The position numbers were made by a program, and so were the translations under genes. The notes below the pieces were generated by a model. The model saw nothing but the letters and a program-made list of their open reading frames with translations, had not been told where the DNA came from and searched no databases. A stretch of DNA of 64,000 bases. Source: Neopusillimonas maritima (GTDB lineage: Bacteria > Pseudomonadota > Gammaproteobacteria > Burkholderiales > Burkholderiaceae_B). Shown here piece after piece: positions 46,390 to 55,187 of this stretch (positions within the stretch are counted from its first letter, which is position 1; each line of letters begins with the position of its first letter). Location: assembly GCF_003576595.1 (NCBI RefSeq), contig NZ_NQOU01000002.1, positions 186,001-250,000 on the forward strand, in the 5' to 3' direction.

Positions 46390-46779
46390 ATGCCAAAACC
46401 AAGTCAAACACCCCCATGGCAAATTGTATGCCACGCAGACGACCTGCAACTGAATGCCGGCGTCGCCGTGCGCGCGCACGGCGCCCAGGTTGCTATTTTC
46501 CTAACAGAAAACGCACTGTATGCGATCGACAACATCGATCCATCGTGCAGTGCAGCCGTCCTTTCGCGCGGCATCGTGGGAGATATAAACGGCCGACTCG
46601 TCGTTGCCTCACCCATGTACAAACAGCACTTCTGCCTAACGACCGGACAATGCCTTGAAGACGAAACCATGTCAGTGCGACCGTGGCCAGTACATCGCGG
46701 GCCGGACGGTTCAATCGAAATAGGCCCCTGCGACAACTCTAATCAGGAAGATGCCCATCATGCACAACAGCGCGTTTGA
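46390..46779 (+). CDS. nirD: nitrite reductase small subunit
   Basis: Protein of 129 residues with the Rieske-like fold of NirD (SAAVLSRGIVGDINGRLVVASPMYKQHF). It has no CxH...CxxH pair, as in the enterobacterial form, so it carries no iron-sulfur cluster and supports NirB. It lies 10 bases after nirB and overlaps the methyltransferase gene by 29 bases. Confidence 0.93.
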   Translation: MPKPSQTPPWQIVCHADDLQLNAGVAVRAHGAQVAIFLTENALYAIDNIDPSCSAAVLSRGIVGDINGRLVVASPMYKQHFCLTTGQCLEDETMSVRPWPVHRGPDGSIEIGPCDNSNQEDAHHAQQRV

Positions 46780-47593
46780 ACATGAAAAAATCACAACCAC
46801 GTCCAGCCGGCCCGGCCAAGTATGGCTAGTGGGCGCCGGACCGGGGGATCCCGACCTCATCACGGTAAAAGCCCTTAAAGTGTTACGTGCTGCAGACGTC
46901 GTGATCTATGACCGACTCATCGCCGGCGACTTGCTGAATTGCTGTCCACCACAAAGCATCAAACTTTATGTAGGCAAACAACGCAGCCGACACAGCGTTC
47001 CGCAATCACAAATCAATCAATTGCTTGTCGAATATGCACAGTCTGGAAAAAAAGTAGTTCGGCTTAAAGGAGGTGATCCGTTCATCTTTGGGCGCGGAGG
47101 AGAAGAAATGATGGCGCTACGCGCGCATGGTGTACAAGTTGACATCGTTCCCGGCATCACAGCGGCGTCCGGATGCGCCGCAGCAACCGGTATTCCTTTA
47201 ACTCACCGAGATCACGCCGGCGCCGTGAGCCTGATGACGGCTCACCGCTGCGACGGCGCAACGGACTGCGATTGGGCCTCGTTAACTGCAGATCGGCAGC
47301 GCACACTCGTGTTTTACATGGGCTTGGCTCAGGCCCAACACATCAGCATGGAGCTGATTTTGCATGGGTTGCCAGGCAACACACCGGCAGCCTTGATTTC
47401 TAAAGGATCAACCACACAACAAAAAGCCGTTAGCTGCACGGTGGAAACGCTGGCGAAGGCAGCAACACAAGAAGGGCTGACGTCGCCATGCCTCATCATG
47501 GTGGGCAGCGTCGTGCAATTGGCTGATCCGGCCCGCATCACCCCAGCATCCTTGACACACTTCGAACAGGCGACGGCTGTATGCCCCGAATAA
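46751..47593 (+). CDS. cobA: uroporphyrinogen-III C-methyltransferase (SUMT)
   Basis: S-adenosylmethionine-dependent enzyme of 280 residues that makes precorrin-2 for siroheme, the NirB cofactor. SUMT motifs are complete: WLVGAGPGDPDLITVKAL, YVGKQRSRHS, RLKGGDPFIFGRGGEE, PGITAASGCAAATGIPLTHRD. An alternative ATG three codons on (46760) is possible. It overlaps nirD by 29 bases and the next gene by 13. It supplies the methyltransferase activity missing from the truncated CysG-like neighbour. Confidence 0.94.
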   Translation: MPIMHNSAFEHEKITTTSSRPGQVWLVGAGPGDPDLITVKALKVLRAADVVIYDRLIAGDLLNCCPPQSIKLYVGKQRSRHSVPQSQINQLLVEYAQSGKKVVRLKGGDPFIFGRGGEEMMALRAHGVQVDIVPGITAASGCAAATGIPLTHRDHAGAVSLMTAHRCDGATDCDWASLTADRQRTLVFYMGLAQAQHISMELILHGLPGNTPAALISKGSTTQQKAVSCTVETLAKAATQEGLTSPCLIMVGSVVQLADPARITPASLTHFEQATAVCPE

Positions 47594-48588
47594 CTCCGCT
47601 CTACCCAATCTTCGCCGATCTTGCAGCACGTCCTGTTCTGGTTGTCGGCGGCGGCGCCGTTGCCGAACGAAAAGTACGATCATTACTGAATGCCGGGGCA
47701 GAGGTACACGTGGGTGCACCGGCGCTAACTGAAACACTAGCTCGGTGGGCGGATGAAAGACGCCTAAAACATATTGACGGCATGTTCCAGGCGCAATGGC
47801 TTGACAACATGTGGCTGGTCATCGCCGCCACCAATCATCGCGAAGTAAACGCCAAAGTGAAACAAGCCGCAGACGATCGTGGCCTGCTGAGCAATGTAGT
47901 CGATGACCCGGCGCTCTCGTCTTTTCAGGTCCCTTCTGTGGTCGACCGCGCGCCACTGACAATCGCCATATCGTCGGCCGGAGTCGCCCCGGTACTGGCA
48001 CGGCGCTTACGCGAATGCATGGAAGCAATGTTCGACCATGCGTTGGCGGATCTGGCAAAACTGGCAGGTCATTATCGGGCTGCCATTCGCCACGCATACC
48101 CAAACACAGGTGCACGACGACGCTTTTACGACTGGCTTTTTGATGGACCGATACCAATTTTGTTGCGCCAGGGGAAACACCTTGAAGCGGAGCAAGCCCT
48201 GATCTCAAACCTTGCCACCCCGGACACTTGGCCCGCCCGCGTGGTAACCTGGATCGACCCAGGGCCGGGAGACCCTGGGCTATTGACCCTAAACGGCTTG
48301 CGTGCATTAAACGAAGCGGACATCGTAGTGCATGATAGCCACATTGAAGAGCCCTTACTTTCATTGGCCCGACGCGATGCCGACCGACGCCTCATTAGCG
48401 GCGAACTGCTGCACCACACGGAAATGCTAAAAGAATATCTGCTTAAACTCTTCGAGGACTACCAACGCGTTGCCCTCGTCATATCAAACAGCGCTTTACT
48501 TCGCGTTGAACAACGCGAACTGACTGAGCAATTGAGCCATCGTGGGGTGCTAACCAACATAGTACGAGGCGTGAGCGCTCAATCGTGA
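47581..48588 (+). CDS. truncated CysG-like protein: precorrin-2 dehydrogenase/ferrochelatase with decayed methyltransferase half
   Basis: Protein of 335 residues, against about 457 for full CysG. Residues 1-215 form the NAD-dependent precorrin-2 dehydrogenase/sirohydrochlorin ferrochelatase module (VLVVGGGAVAERKVRSLL, then SSFQVPSVVDRAPLTIAISSAG). Residues about 220-335 resemble only the start of a SUMT domain (WIDPGPGDPGLLTLNGLRALNEADIVVHD), with GAGPGDP changed to DPGPGDP and the later catalytic motifs missing. The methyltransferase part is probably inactive; the intact cobA upstream replaces it. It ends 20 bases from the convergent nitrate reductase gene. Confidence 0.88.
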   Translation: MPRITPLYPIFADLAARPVLVVGGGAVAERKVRSLLNAGAEVHVGAPALTETLARWADERRLKHIDGMFQAQWLDNMWLVIAATNHREVNAKVKQAADDRGLLSNVVDDPALSSFQVPSVVDRAPLTIAISSAGVAPVLARRLRECMEAMFDHALADLAKLAGHYRAAIRHAYPNTGARRRFYDWLFDGPIPILLRQGKHLEAEQALISNLATPDTWPARVVTWIDPGPGDPGLLTLNGLRALNEADIVVHDSHIEEPLLSLARRDADRRLISGELLHHTEMLKEYLLKLFEDYQRVALVISNSALLRVEQRELTEQLSHRGVLTNIVRGVSAQS

Positions 48589-48607
48589 TACACACTTTGC
48601 ATTCACA

Positions 48608-51600
48608 TTAATACACATCACGAATATAACGTCGCTCACGCGTCAGACGACTCATAAATTCACCTACCTGCTCATCAGATAAACCGCCATACTGTGCAGC
48701 AATCCGTCGCAATGCAGTGTCCACGTCTTTAGCCATACGCATGGCGTCTCCACACACGTAAAATCGGGCGCCGTCCTGAAGCCATGCCCACAATTGCGCG
48801 CCCTGCTCCAACATCCGATCCTGCACATAAACTTTCTGCGACTGATCGCGCGAAAACGCTACATCCAGTCGCGTCAGAAACCCGTCTGAAGCCATTTGCC
48901 TGAACTCATTTTCGTAATAAAAGTCGGTTGCAGCATAACGCTCGCCGAAAAAAAGCCAATTCGACCCCTTACTCCCGCGGGCACGGCGTTCATGCAAAAA
49001 TCCACGAAATGGCGCAATGCCCGTACCAGGACCCACCATGATAATCGGCGTATCGCCATCAACAGGCAAATGAAAATGCGCCGATTTTTGTACGAAAGAA
49101 GGTACGCTTACATCACTCGCCCGATCAGCCAGAAACGTTGACGCAACACCTTTACGCCATTTTCGGTCATTGCGATAACGTACCGTCGAGACAGTGAGGT
49201 GAATCTCACCAGGGTGCACCAACGGACTGGACGCAATGGAATACAGTCGTGGCGTCATTGGCCTAAGCATTGCCAACAGCCCTTCGGCATCAATCGACAC
49301 AGGAAACTCATGCAACACATCAACCAGTTGACGCCCCCACAACCACTGCTTGAGCTTCTGCTTATGCTCATCAGCCAATAAATCCTTAAGCGTGCGGCTC
49401 TTGCTCATTTCAGCCACAATCTTCAAGCTATCCGGGTGCACACGGGTCATATCGAAATGCCGGGTTAATGCGTCGGCAAGCGGCAATTCCCCAACCCCTG
49501 GCACGTTAACGGCAACATTGCCATCTAGTGAGGTTTGCTGCAACAATTCGCACACAAGTTCCGGGCAATTACTCGGCCAAACGCCAAGCGCATCACCCGC
49601 TTCATAATCCAATGCAAGATCCTGCGTAGACAACGCCAAAAAGCGCGTGTCCTTCCCGGACCCTTCTCCATTCAGGCAAATGTTGGTTTGCAGGCTTGCA
49701 GGCGCAGGGCGCACTTTGGTAGGCTGAGAGCGGCCGGTCAGGCCACCGTTCGGAGTTTTCGCACGACGCGTATCGTCGTGCGCTTTGATGCAATCAATGG
49801 TCTGCTCAAGCCAACGATCCGACCGGCTCAAATAATCGGCATCACACTCAACACGTTCCATTAGGCGTGTCGCGCCCAGCACTTCAAACTGGGAGTCAAG
49901 ATGACGGCCGTGACCACAAAACGCATCATAGAGCCGATCACCGAAGGCAAGTACGGCGTAACAAACCTCTTCCAGACGCGGTGCATCCGGAGCCTGAAGC
50001 CCCAGCCAGAAATCGCGGCCATTGTCGGGCGGCTCACCATCGCCGAAGGTACTGCTCATTAATAAAACGTACTCCGCCTTGGTCAAATCAGCCACCGGGT
50101 AATCCGACATGCAGGCCATACGTATCTCGAATCCCGAATTCATTAATTGCGTGGCATAGCGATCTGTCAGCGACTCAACATTTCCAGTTTGAGAAGCCCA
50201 CAGCAACAGCACTTTAGGACGTACCCTTACGGTGCGAGCAGCGGCCACAATTTCCGCCCCCGTATCTGAAATATGGCGGCTTTTCGTGTCGTCATCGTGC
50301 AGCGCCTCCCTGCTGCGGCTGTACAGCCCCGCCAGTAAACCATCAAGCCAGGTTCGCGTACGCTCTGAAAAGGGGGCATGGGCCGGCAACACAGGAACCG
50401 CCTCTGTTTGGGCAGACTGATCCATGCGCAACCCTCCCAAATAACCAGCCAGATAAACCTGTTCGGTTTCATTCAACTGCGGGGGCTCAGTATCAGTTAC
50501 ACAGACATAGGCTGCCAAAGCGTCCAAACGGGCCTGTTGATCGTCAACACGACCTTCCTGAACTTTATTGTGCTGTGCTACACGTGAAACAGTGACCGCA
50601 CTTATCTTGAAACCCGGCTGAAGAGATAGCGGATCAACCGCATCGTGAGTGAGCGCATTCACACACAGGTCTTCGCCAAACGCATCATTCCAATGCATCG
50701 GAGCAAAGCAGTTACCCGGCATGACCCGGTCTGTCACGAGCGCCGGTAACACCGCCGTACCTCGACGAGACGTTAGTTGAACACTATCCTGATCAACGAC
50801 TTCCAGCGCGGCAGCATCGTCTGGATGCAACTCAAGAAACGGGCCCGGATTCATTCTGTTCAGCATGGAAACCTTACCCGTCTTGGTCAAGGTATGCCAT
50901 TGATGCTGTACCCGACCCGTGTTCAACACCATAGGATAGTCGACGTCCGACAGCTCAACAGGATCCACATGAGGCCTGGCATAAAACATTGCCCGACCAG
51001 ACACCGTTGGAAAAACAGGACCAGTTGCGGAGGAGCTCGCCGATACTGAACAAGACTGCTCTTCTTGTTGCAGATAGCGAATTGGGTAACGCGTTTGCGT
51101 TGATTGAGGAGCGCAAGGCCACTGAATCGGCGACTCACGCAACCGCGCATGGTTTACGCCCCGAATATCATAACCAGTGACAGGGTTCGCAAACTGAGCC
51201 AACTCGGCGAACACTTCTTCCGCGCAGGCATAATCGAAATCCGCCTCATAGCCCAAGGCTTTCGCTACTTCAGCGATCAAGCGCCAATCCGGCAATGCCT
51301 GCCCGGGCGGATCGACTGCTTGGCGCATCAATGTAAGATTACGCTCCGAGTTAACCATCACACCGTCACCTTCGGCCCAAAGGGCCGCCGGCAACACTAT
51401 GTCAGCAAACCGCGTCGTTTCGGTATCCAGGAAGGCGTCCTGAACAATCACTAACTCAGCCTTCTGGAGACCTTCAATGACGGAACGACGGTTCGCCACC
51501 GTTGCCACCGGGTTACTGCACATAATCCAACATGCCTTAATCTTTCCGATTGCCATACTGGAAAATAAATCTATCGTGCCACCGCTTTCTTGCGCCGGGA

Positions 51601-52723
51601 TCGTCCCCCTTGGGACCGCCCAGGCATCTTCAACGAAATGCCGATCAACCGCTGACAACGCCGACCGCTGGCCCGGCAGACCAGCGCCCATATACCCCAT
51701 TTCGCGCCCACCCATGGCATTGGGCTGTCCCGTTAACGAAAACGGCCCACTCCCAGGTCGGCAAATCTTACCGGTAGCCAGATGCAAGTTACACAAAGCG
51801 TTGGTATTCCAAACGCCGTGTGTACTCTGGTTTAACCCCATGGTCCAGCAACTCATGAACTCATCTGCATCGGCGATCCACTGCGCAGCCAACTCCAATT
51901 GCCTCTCGGTTAAACCAGTTAACTCGGTGACCTTTGACGGCGGATAATCAGCCAACAAATCAGACATCGCCTCCCAACCTTGAGTAAACGACTCAATGAA
52001 CGCCAAATCAAGCTTGCCCCTCACTTGCAACAAATGCAGCAAGCCATTTAACAAAGCAATGTCGCTACCGGACTTCACCTGTAAAAACAAATCTGCCTTT
52101 TCAGCAGTAGCCGTTCGGCGCGGGTCCACAACAATCAATTTTGCGCCGGCTTTAACGCGCTCCATCATGCGTAAAAACAAAACAGGATGGCAGTCGGCCA
52201 TATTTGAACCAATGACCAGGAACACGTCAGCCCGGTCAAAATCATCATATGACCCTGGGGGGCCATCGGCGCCCAATGAAAGCTTATAACCACTGGCGGC
52301 ACTGGCCATGCACAAACGGGAATTGGACTCAATATGACGGGTGCGGATAAAGCCTTTAGCCAGCTTGTTGGCCAGGTATTGCGCCTCAATCGACATTTGT
52401 CCCGACACATAAAGCGACACCGCATCTGGGCCATGCGTGTCCAGCACACTGCGTAAACGGGCCGCCGTTTGCTCAATTGCCTGAGAGACTTGCAGCGGAA
52501 CTGGATCGGCTTCACGCGCCTGGCGAACATAAGCACTTTCCAGGCGGGCGGAATGACGCAACACCTGATGTGCCGTCTTTCCCTTGGTACACAAGCGCCC
52601 ACGGTTGGCGGGGTGGTCAGGGTCACCTTCCAGCTTTACCACCTCGTTATCCTTAACGTGCAACACCATGCCGCACCCAACACCACAATAAGGGCATACT
52701 GTTTTGACCTGTTTATCAATCAT
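48608..52723 (-). CDS. nasA: assimilatory nitrate reductase fused to CysJ-like flavoprotein reductase
   Basis: A single 1371-residue polypeptide. The N-terminal part (about 1-700) is a molybdopterin nitrate reductase with a 4Fe-4S cluster (C10, C13, C17 and C45 in CPYCGVGCGM and GRLCTKG), cofactor-binding blocks (NSRLCMASAASGYK, MGLNQSTHG) and a C-terminal dinucleotide-binding domain (about 590-710, VLNTGRVQHQWHT). After a linker, about 830-975 is a flavodoxin (LLLWASQTGNVESL, SSTFGDGEPPDNG), and about 1010-1371 is an FAD/NADPH reductase like CysJ (PRLYSIASS, GPGTGIAPFRGFLHE, FFGERYAATDFYY). It can take electrons straight from NADPH, so no separate NasB/NasC reductase is needed. It follows narK in the same minus-strand unit by 37 bases. 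Confidence 0.93.
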   Translation of the reverse strand: MIDKQVKTVCPYCGVGCGMVLHVKDNEVVKLEGDPDHPANRGRLCTKGKTAHQVLRHSARLESAYVRQAREADPVPLQVSQAIEQTAARLRSVLDTHGPDAVSLYVSGQMSIEAQYLANKLAKGFIRTRHIESNSRLCMASAASGYKLSLGADGPPGSYDDFDRADVFLVIGSNMADCHPVLFLRMMERVKAGAKLIVVDPRRTATAEKADLFLQVKSGSDIALLNGLLHLLQVRGKLDLAFIESFTQGWEAMSDLLADYPPSKVTELTGLTERQLELAAQWIADADEFMSCWTMGLNQSTHGVWNTNALCNLHLATGKICRPGSGPFSLTGQPNAMGGREMGYMGAGLPGQRSALSAVDRHFVEDAWAVPRGTIPAQESGGTIDLFSSMAIGKIKACWIMCSNPVATVANRRSVIEGLQKAELVIVQDAFLDTETTRFADIVLPAALWAEGDGVMVNSERNLTLMRQAVDPPGQALPDWRLIAEVAKALGYEADFDYACAEEVFAELAQFANPVTGYDIRGVNHARLRESPIQWPCAPQSTQTRYPIRYLQQEEQSCSVSASSSATGPVFPTVSGRAMFYARPHVDPVELSDVDYPMVLNTGRVQHQWHTLTKTGKVSMLNRMNPGPFLELHPDDAAALEVVDQDSVQLTSRRGTAVLPALVTDRVMPGNCFAPMHWNDAFGEDLCVNALTHDAVDPLSLQPGFKISAVTVSRVAQHNKVQEGRVDDQQARLDALAAYVCVTDTEPPQLNETEQVYLAGYLGGLRMDQSAQTEAVPVLPAHAPFSERTRTWLDGLLAGLYSRSREALHDDDTKSRHISDTGAEIVAAARTVRVRPKVLLLWASQTGNVESLTDRYATQLMNSGFEIRMACMSDYPVADLTKAEYVLLMSSTFGDGEPPDNGRDFWLGLQAPDAPRLEEVCYAVLAFGDRLYDAFCGHGRHLDSQFEVLGATRLMERVECDADYLSRSDRWLEQTIDCIKAHDDTRRAKTPNGGLTGRSQPTKVRPAPASLQTNICLNGEGSGKDTRFLALSTQDLALDYEAGDALGVWPSNCPELVCELLQQTSLDGNVAVNVPGVGELPLADALTRHFDMTRVHPDSLKIVAEMSKSRTLKDLLADEHKQKLKQWLWGRQLVDVLHEFPVSIDAEGLLAMLRPMTPRLYSIASSPLVHPGEIHLTVSTVRYRNDRKWRKGVASTFLADRASDVSVPSFVQKSAHFHLPVDGDTPIIMVGPGTGIAPFRGFLHERRARGSKGSNWLFFGERYAATDFYYENEFRQMASDGFLTRLDVAFSRDQSQKVYVQDRMLEQGAQLWAWLQDGARFYVCGDAMRMAKDVDTALRRIAAQYGGLSDEQVGEFMSRLTRERRYIRDVY

Positions 52724-52760
52724 GACGCTTCTTTATTCAAGTACATTTGCAGCAAGTGGC

Positions 52761-54080
52761 TTAAACATCAGCGAGGGCACGAGTCGACAAAGACGTCTCA
52801 TGCGTCTGCCTCTTGTGCTGAACACCAAAGCGAACGGCCAACGCACAGACGGCCGATGCCATGACAACGAAACCAAGCAACACCAAAGTCTGCTGCGCTT
52901 CTCCCACGCCCTTCATCAGAAAAGCGGCACCCACCGCGCCTACATTACCGCCCGCCCCCACAATGCCCGCCACGCCGCCCAATGCTTTCGAATCAACAAA
53001 CGGCACCAACGCGTAAGTTGCCCCACACGCCATATGCGTAAACAAACCAAACACCACCATTGCCGCCAGCGCCATGGCCACAACATCTGAATAGGCGAAC
53101 CACAACAGGCCCAATCCTTCACCTAGAATCAAAGAAAACAGCAAAATGGCCCGCCATTCCAGACCTTTGCGTAAGGCAACCCGATCCGACAACCAGCCAC
53201 CCAAAGCACGTGCAAACAACGCCAACAGGCCGAATACACCGGCAGCCATGCCTGCCTGACCCAGTGTTAATTGAAAACGGTCGACGTAATACAAAGCAGC
53301 CATGTTATGCATAAACACTTCAACGCCAAAGCAAGCGCCATAGGTTATGAACAGCATCCAAACCCGGTAGTTCGAGCAAGCCGCCCGAAAACTGGACCAC
53401 CCGCCCCGTTTACCGGCCTCAACCAGATCACCCCGGGAACGCAACTCGGCATAATTACCCTTGGGGCAATCTTGCGTATAGCGCCAGTACATCACCGCCA
53501 TCACCAGCATAGCGACACCAGGCACCAACAACGCCAGACGCCAGGCCTGAGAGTCATCAAAGCCAAGCAACAACGCGCCCGCCAGCAAAAGGGGAACCAA
53601 CGTTTGCGCAGCGCCGGCACCTGCATTGCCCCATCCCGCCGTGGTGGCATTAGCCGTACCAACCACATTAGAGGCAAACATCACCGAGGTGTGATATTGC
53701 GTAATTACAAAACTGGCACCAACTGCGCCAATACCCAAACGGCAAATCAGAAAGGTCAGATAATCATGTGTAAATGAAACCGCGATCACCGGTATAGCCC
53801 CAAAAGCCAGCAAGCCCGAATACACGCGACGCGGCCCATAACGATCACATAAGGGGCCCACAATGAGACGAACCATAATGGTTGCCATGACTGCTGCAAT
53901 ATTGATATTGGCTATCTGTGCAGGCGTTAAGCTAAATTCTTTTGCTATGAGCGGCATCAGGGGCGCGCTGGCAAACCAGGCAAAAAAACAAACAAAGAAC
54001 GCCATCCAGGTCAAATGGAAAACGCGCATTTGCGCAGAACCAAGACTAAACAAGGTGATGCGAGTCGCTTTAGTAGGCAT
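52761..54080 (-). CDS. narK: nitrate/nitrite MFS transporter (NarK/NasA type)
   Basis: Membrane carrier of 439 residues with twelve helices. It shows the NNP family pattern (FFAWFASAPLMPLIAKEFSLT, GPLCDRYGPRRVYSG, GWGNAGAGAAQTLVP, GACFGVEVFMHNMA, VGAGGNVGAVGAAFLM), whose Gly-rich helices form the nitrate pathway. The ATG at 54078-54080 is chosen over a TTG two codons earlier. It is the first gene of the narK-nasA unit. The leader before it holds a strong terminator and a sigma-54 promoter, so nitrate entry and reduction are regulated together. Confidence 0.93.
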   Translation of the reverse strand: MPTKATRITLFSLGSAQMRVFHLTWMAFFVCFFAWFASAPLMPLIAKEFSLTPAQIANINIAAVMATIMVRLIVGPLCDRYGPRRVYSGLLAFGAIPVIAVSFTHDYLTFLICRLGIGAVGASFVITQYHTSVMFASNVVGTANATTAGWGNAGAGAAQTLVPLLLAGALLLGFDDSQAWRLALLVPGVAMLVMAVMYWRYTQDCPKGNYAELRSRGDLVEAGKRGGWSSFRAACSNYRVWMLFITYGACFGVEVFMHNMAALYYVDRFQLTLGQAGMAAGVFGLLALFARALGGWLSDRVALRKGLEWRAILLFSLILGEGLGLLWFAYSDVVAMALAAMVVFGLFTHMACGATYALVPFVDSKALGGVAGIVGAGGNVGAVGAAFLMKGVGEAQQTLVLLGFVVMASAVCALAVRFGVQHKRQTHETSLSTRALADV

Positions 54081-54097
54081 AGTCAATCCATCAAACG

Positions 54098-54141
54098 AAA
54101 AAAGCCCTATTCATCTGGTGATATCACCAGATGTCTAGGGC
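54098..54141 (-). terminator. leader terminator before narK
   Basis: Read on the minus strand: an outer stem GCCCTA/TAGGGC, a 2x2 internal loop, then an 11-base perfectly self-complementary inner stem (arms CATCTGGTGAT and ATCACCAGATG), followed by TTTTTT. It ends 18 bases before the narK ATG, and no coding gene lies between it and the promoter. It should block transcription unless an antiterminator acts. Confidence 0.9.
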
Positions 54142-54147
54142 GTCATT

Positions 54148-54172
54148 GTCCTGAGGACGGTCGTTAAACCGT
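54148..54172 (-). other. hairpins in the narK leader, candidate antiterminator target
   Basis: Minus-strand hairpin ACGGT-TTAACG-ACCGT (54157-54172) has the 6-base loop expected of ANTAR targets, and GTCC-TCA-GGAC (54148-54158) follows it, nearer the terminator. The first loop does not start with A, so the match to the ANTAR rule is incomplete. Confidence 0.4.
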
Positions 54173-54214
54173 AAACACAAAGCGCGTCGTCATTGACGGC
54201 TCTCAGAACAGTTC

Positions 54215-54232
54215 AAGCAAGATGTATGCCAA
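54215..54232 (-). promoter_or_regulatory. sigma-54 (-24/-12) promoter of narK-nasA
   Basis: Minus-strand TTGGCATACATCTTGCTT has GG and GC 10 bases apart, as in the nirB promoter; first and last five or six bases of the two are identical. Transcription should begin near 54205, giving a leader of about 125 bases. Confidence 0.85.
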
Positions 54233-54306
54233 CTTCTTAACTAACAGAATATATAGGGAAAAACGCAGACCGCGCCCAAAACGAGTGACGTGCCTTCAAT
54301 TGGAAA

Positions 54307-54321
54307 GCACTGGTGCGGTGC
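54307..54321. promoter_or_regulatory. NtrC-type enhancer site 1 upstream of narK
   Basis: GCACTGGTGCGGTGC fits GCAC-N7-GTGC and is centred about 109 bases upstream of the expected transcription start. Confidence 0.75.
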
Positions 54322-54327
54322 AACAGC

Positions 54328-54342
54328 GCACTATGCAAGTGC
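54328..54342. promoter_or_regulatory. NtrC-type enhancer site 2 upstream of narK
   Basis: GCACTATGCAAGTGC fits GCAC-N7-GTGC; it is 21 bases (two helical turns) from site 1 and extends into the 3' end of the SDR gene. Paired sites on the same DNA face are typical for NtrC. Confidence 0.75.
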
Positions 54343-55155
54343 GTCCGGCCCCAAGCGCACAAACCATTCGCGCGGTGAAACACCCTGGTCGGGTCCCAGC
54401 ATGGAAAACCCGCCGTCAACGGGAATATCCACGCCTGTCATCCACGAAGCCTTGTCGGTGGCCAGGAACGAAATCACATTACCCACCTCCTCACCACGAC
54501 CCACTCGACCTAAAGGATGAAAACGCGCTCCCACGGCATCGGCCACCTCTATATTGCCGGCACTCATGGATTGCGTTGCGGGCGACCAGGTCCAGGCCGG
54601 AGAAACTGACAAAACACGAATTCCCTTGGGCGCCAGATCAACTGCAAAGTTACGGGTAATTTGCAACATGGCCGCCTTGGATGCCGGGTAAATCGCACGA
54701 CCCGCCGCACCGAACTTGCCGCCGGTGCTGCCCAAATTAACGACAACACTGCCTTTACCCATATGAGGCACCGCCTTCTGGGTAAAAATGGCGGCTGAAA
54801 TCAAATTCACATTCAGCGTTTGAAACCACTGGTCGCGCGACGAACCCAAACCCTGGTCAACATAGCTGCAAGCGTTATTCACCAGAATATCGAGCCGCCC
54901 GAATTTTTCGGCAACAAAATCAATGCAACGGTCAATTGCTTCGTCGGACGTAACATCAGCCTCGATGAAGCAAGCACTATCACCGATACTTTGCGCCACG
55001 GCTTGCCCTGCATCGGCACCCAGGCCCACCAACACAACCTGCGCGCCGTCGCTGGCCAGCACCTTTGCAATATCACTGCCAATACCTTGAGACGCGCCGG
55101 TCACAATGGCTACTTTTCCGGCTAATGCTAATTGGGAAGCTTGCTCTTGCGCCAA
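54331..55155 (-). CDS. short-chain dehydrogenase, likely dihydrodiol dehydrogenase
   Basis: Classical SDR of 274 residues: NAD-binding TGASQGIG, NNA in strand 4, and the catalytic set Ser in GSTGGK with Tyr/Lys in YPASK. The start codon is TTG, supported by AAGGAG 7 bases upstream. As third gene of the ring-hydroxylating dioxygenase unit it probably oxidises the cis-diol made by that enzyme to a catechol. The 3' end overlaps an NtrC-like site of the nitrate operon. Confidence 0.87.
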   Translation of the reverse strand: MAQEQASQLALAGKVAIVTGASQGIGSDIAKVLASDGAQVVLVGLGADAGQAVAQSIGDSACFIEADVTSDEAIDRCIDFVAEKFGRLDILVNNACSYVDQGLGSSRDQWFQTLNVNLISAAIFTQKAVPHMGKGSVVVNLGSTGGKFGAAGRAIYPASKAAMLQITRNFAVDLAPKGIRVLSVSPAWTWSPATQSMSAGNIEVADAVGARFHPLGRVGRGEEVGNVISFLATDKASWMTGVDIPVDGGFSMLGPDQGVSPREWFVRLGPDALA

Positions 55156-55187
55156 TGCGCTCTCCTTTAGGCCACCAAAGCCAAACT

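Noticed and set aside
54222-54659. 145-codon plus-strand frame across the narK control region
   Set aside because: It is antisense to the SDR gene and covers the promoter and NtrC sites; translation is Arg/Pro-rich without pattern.
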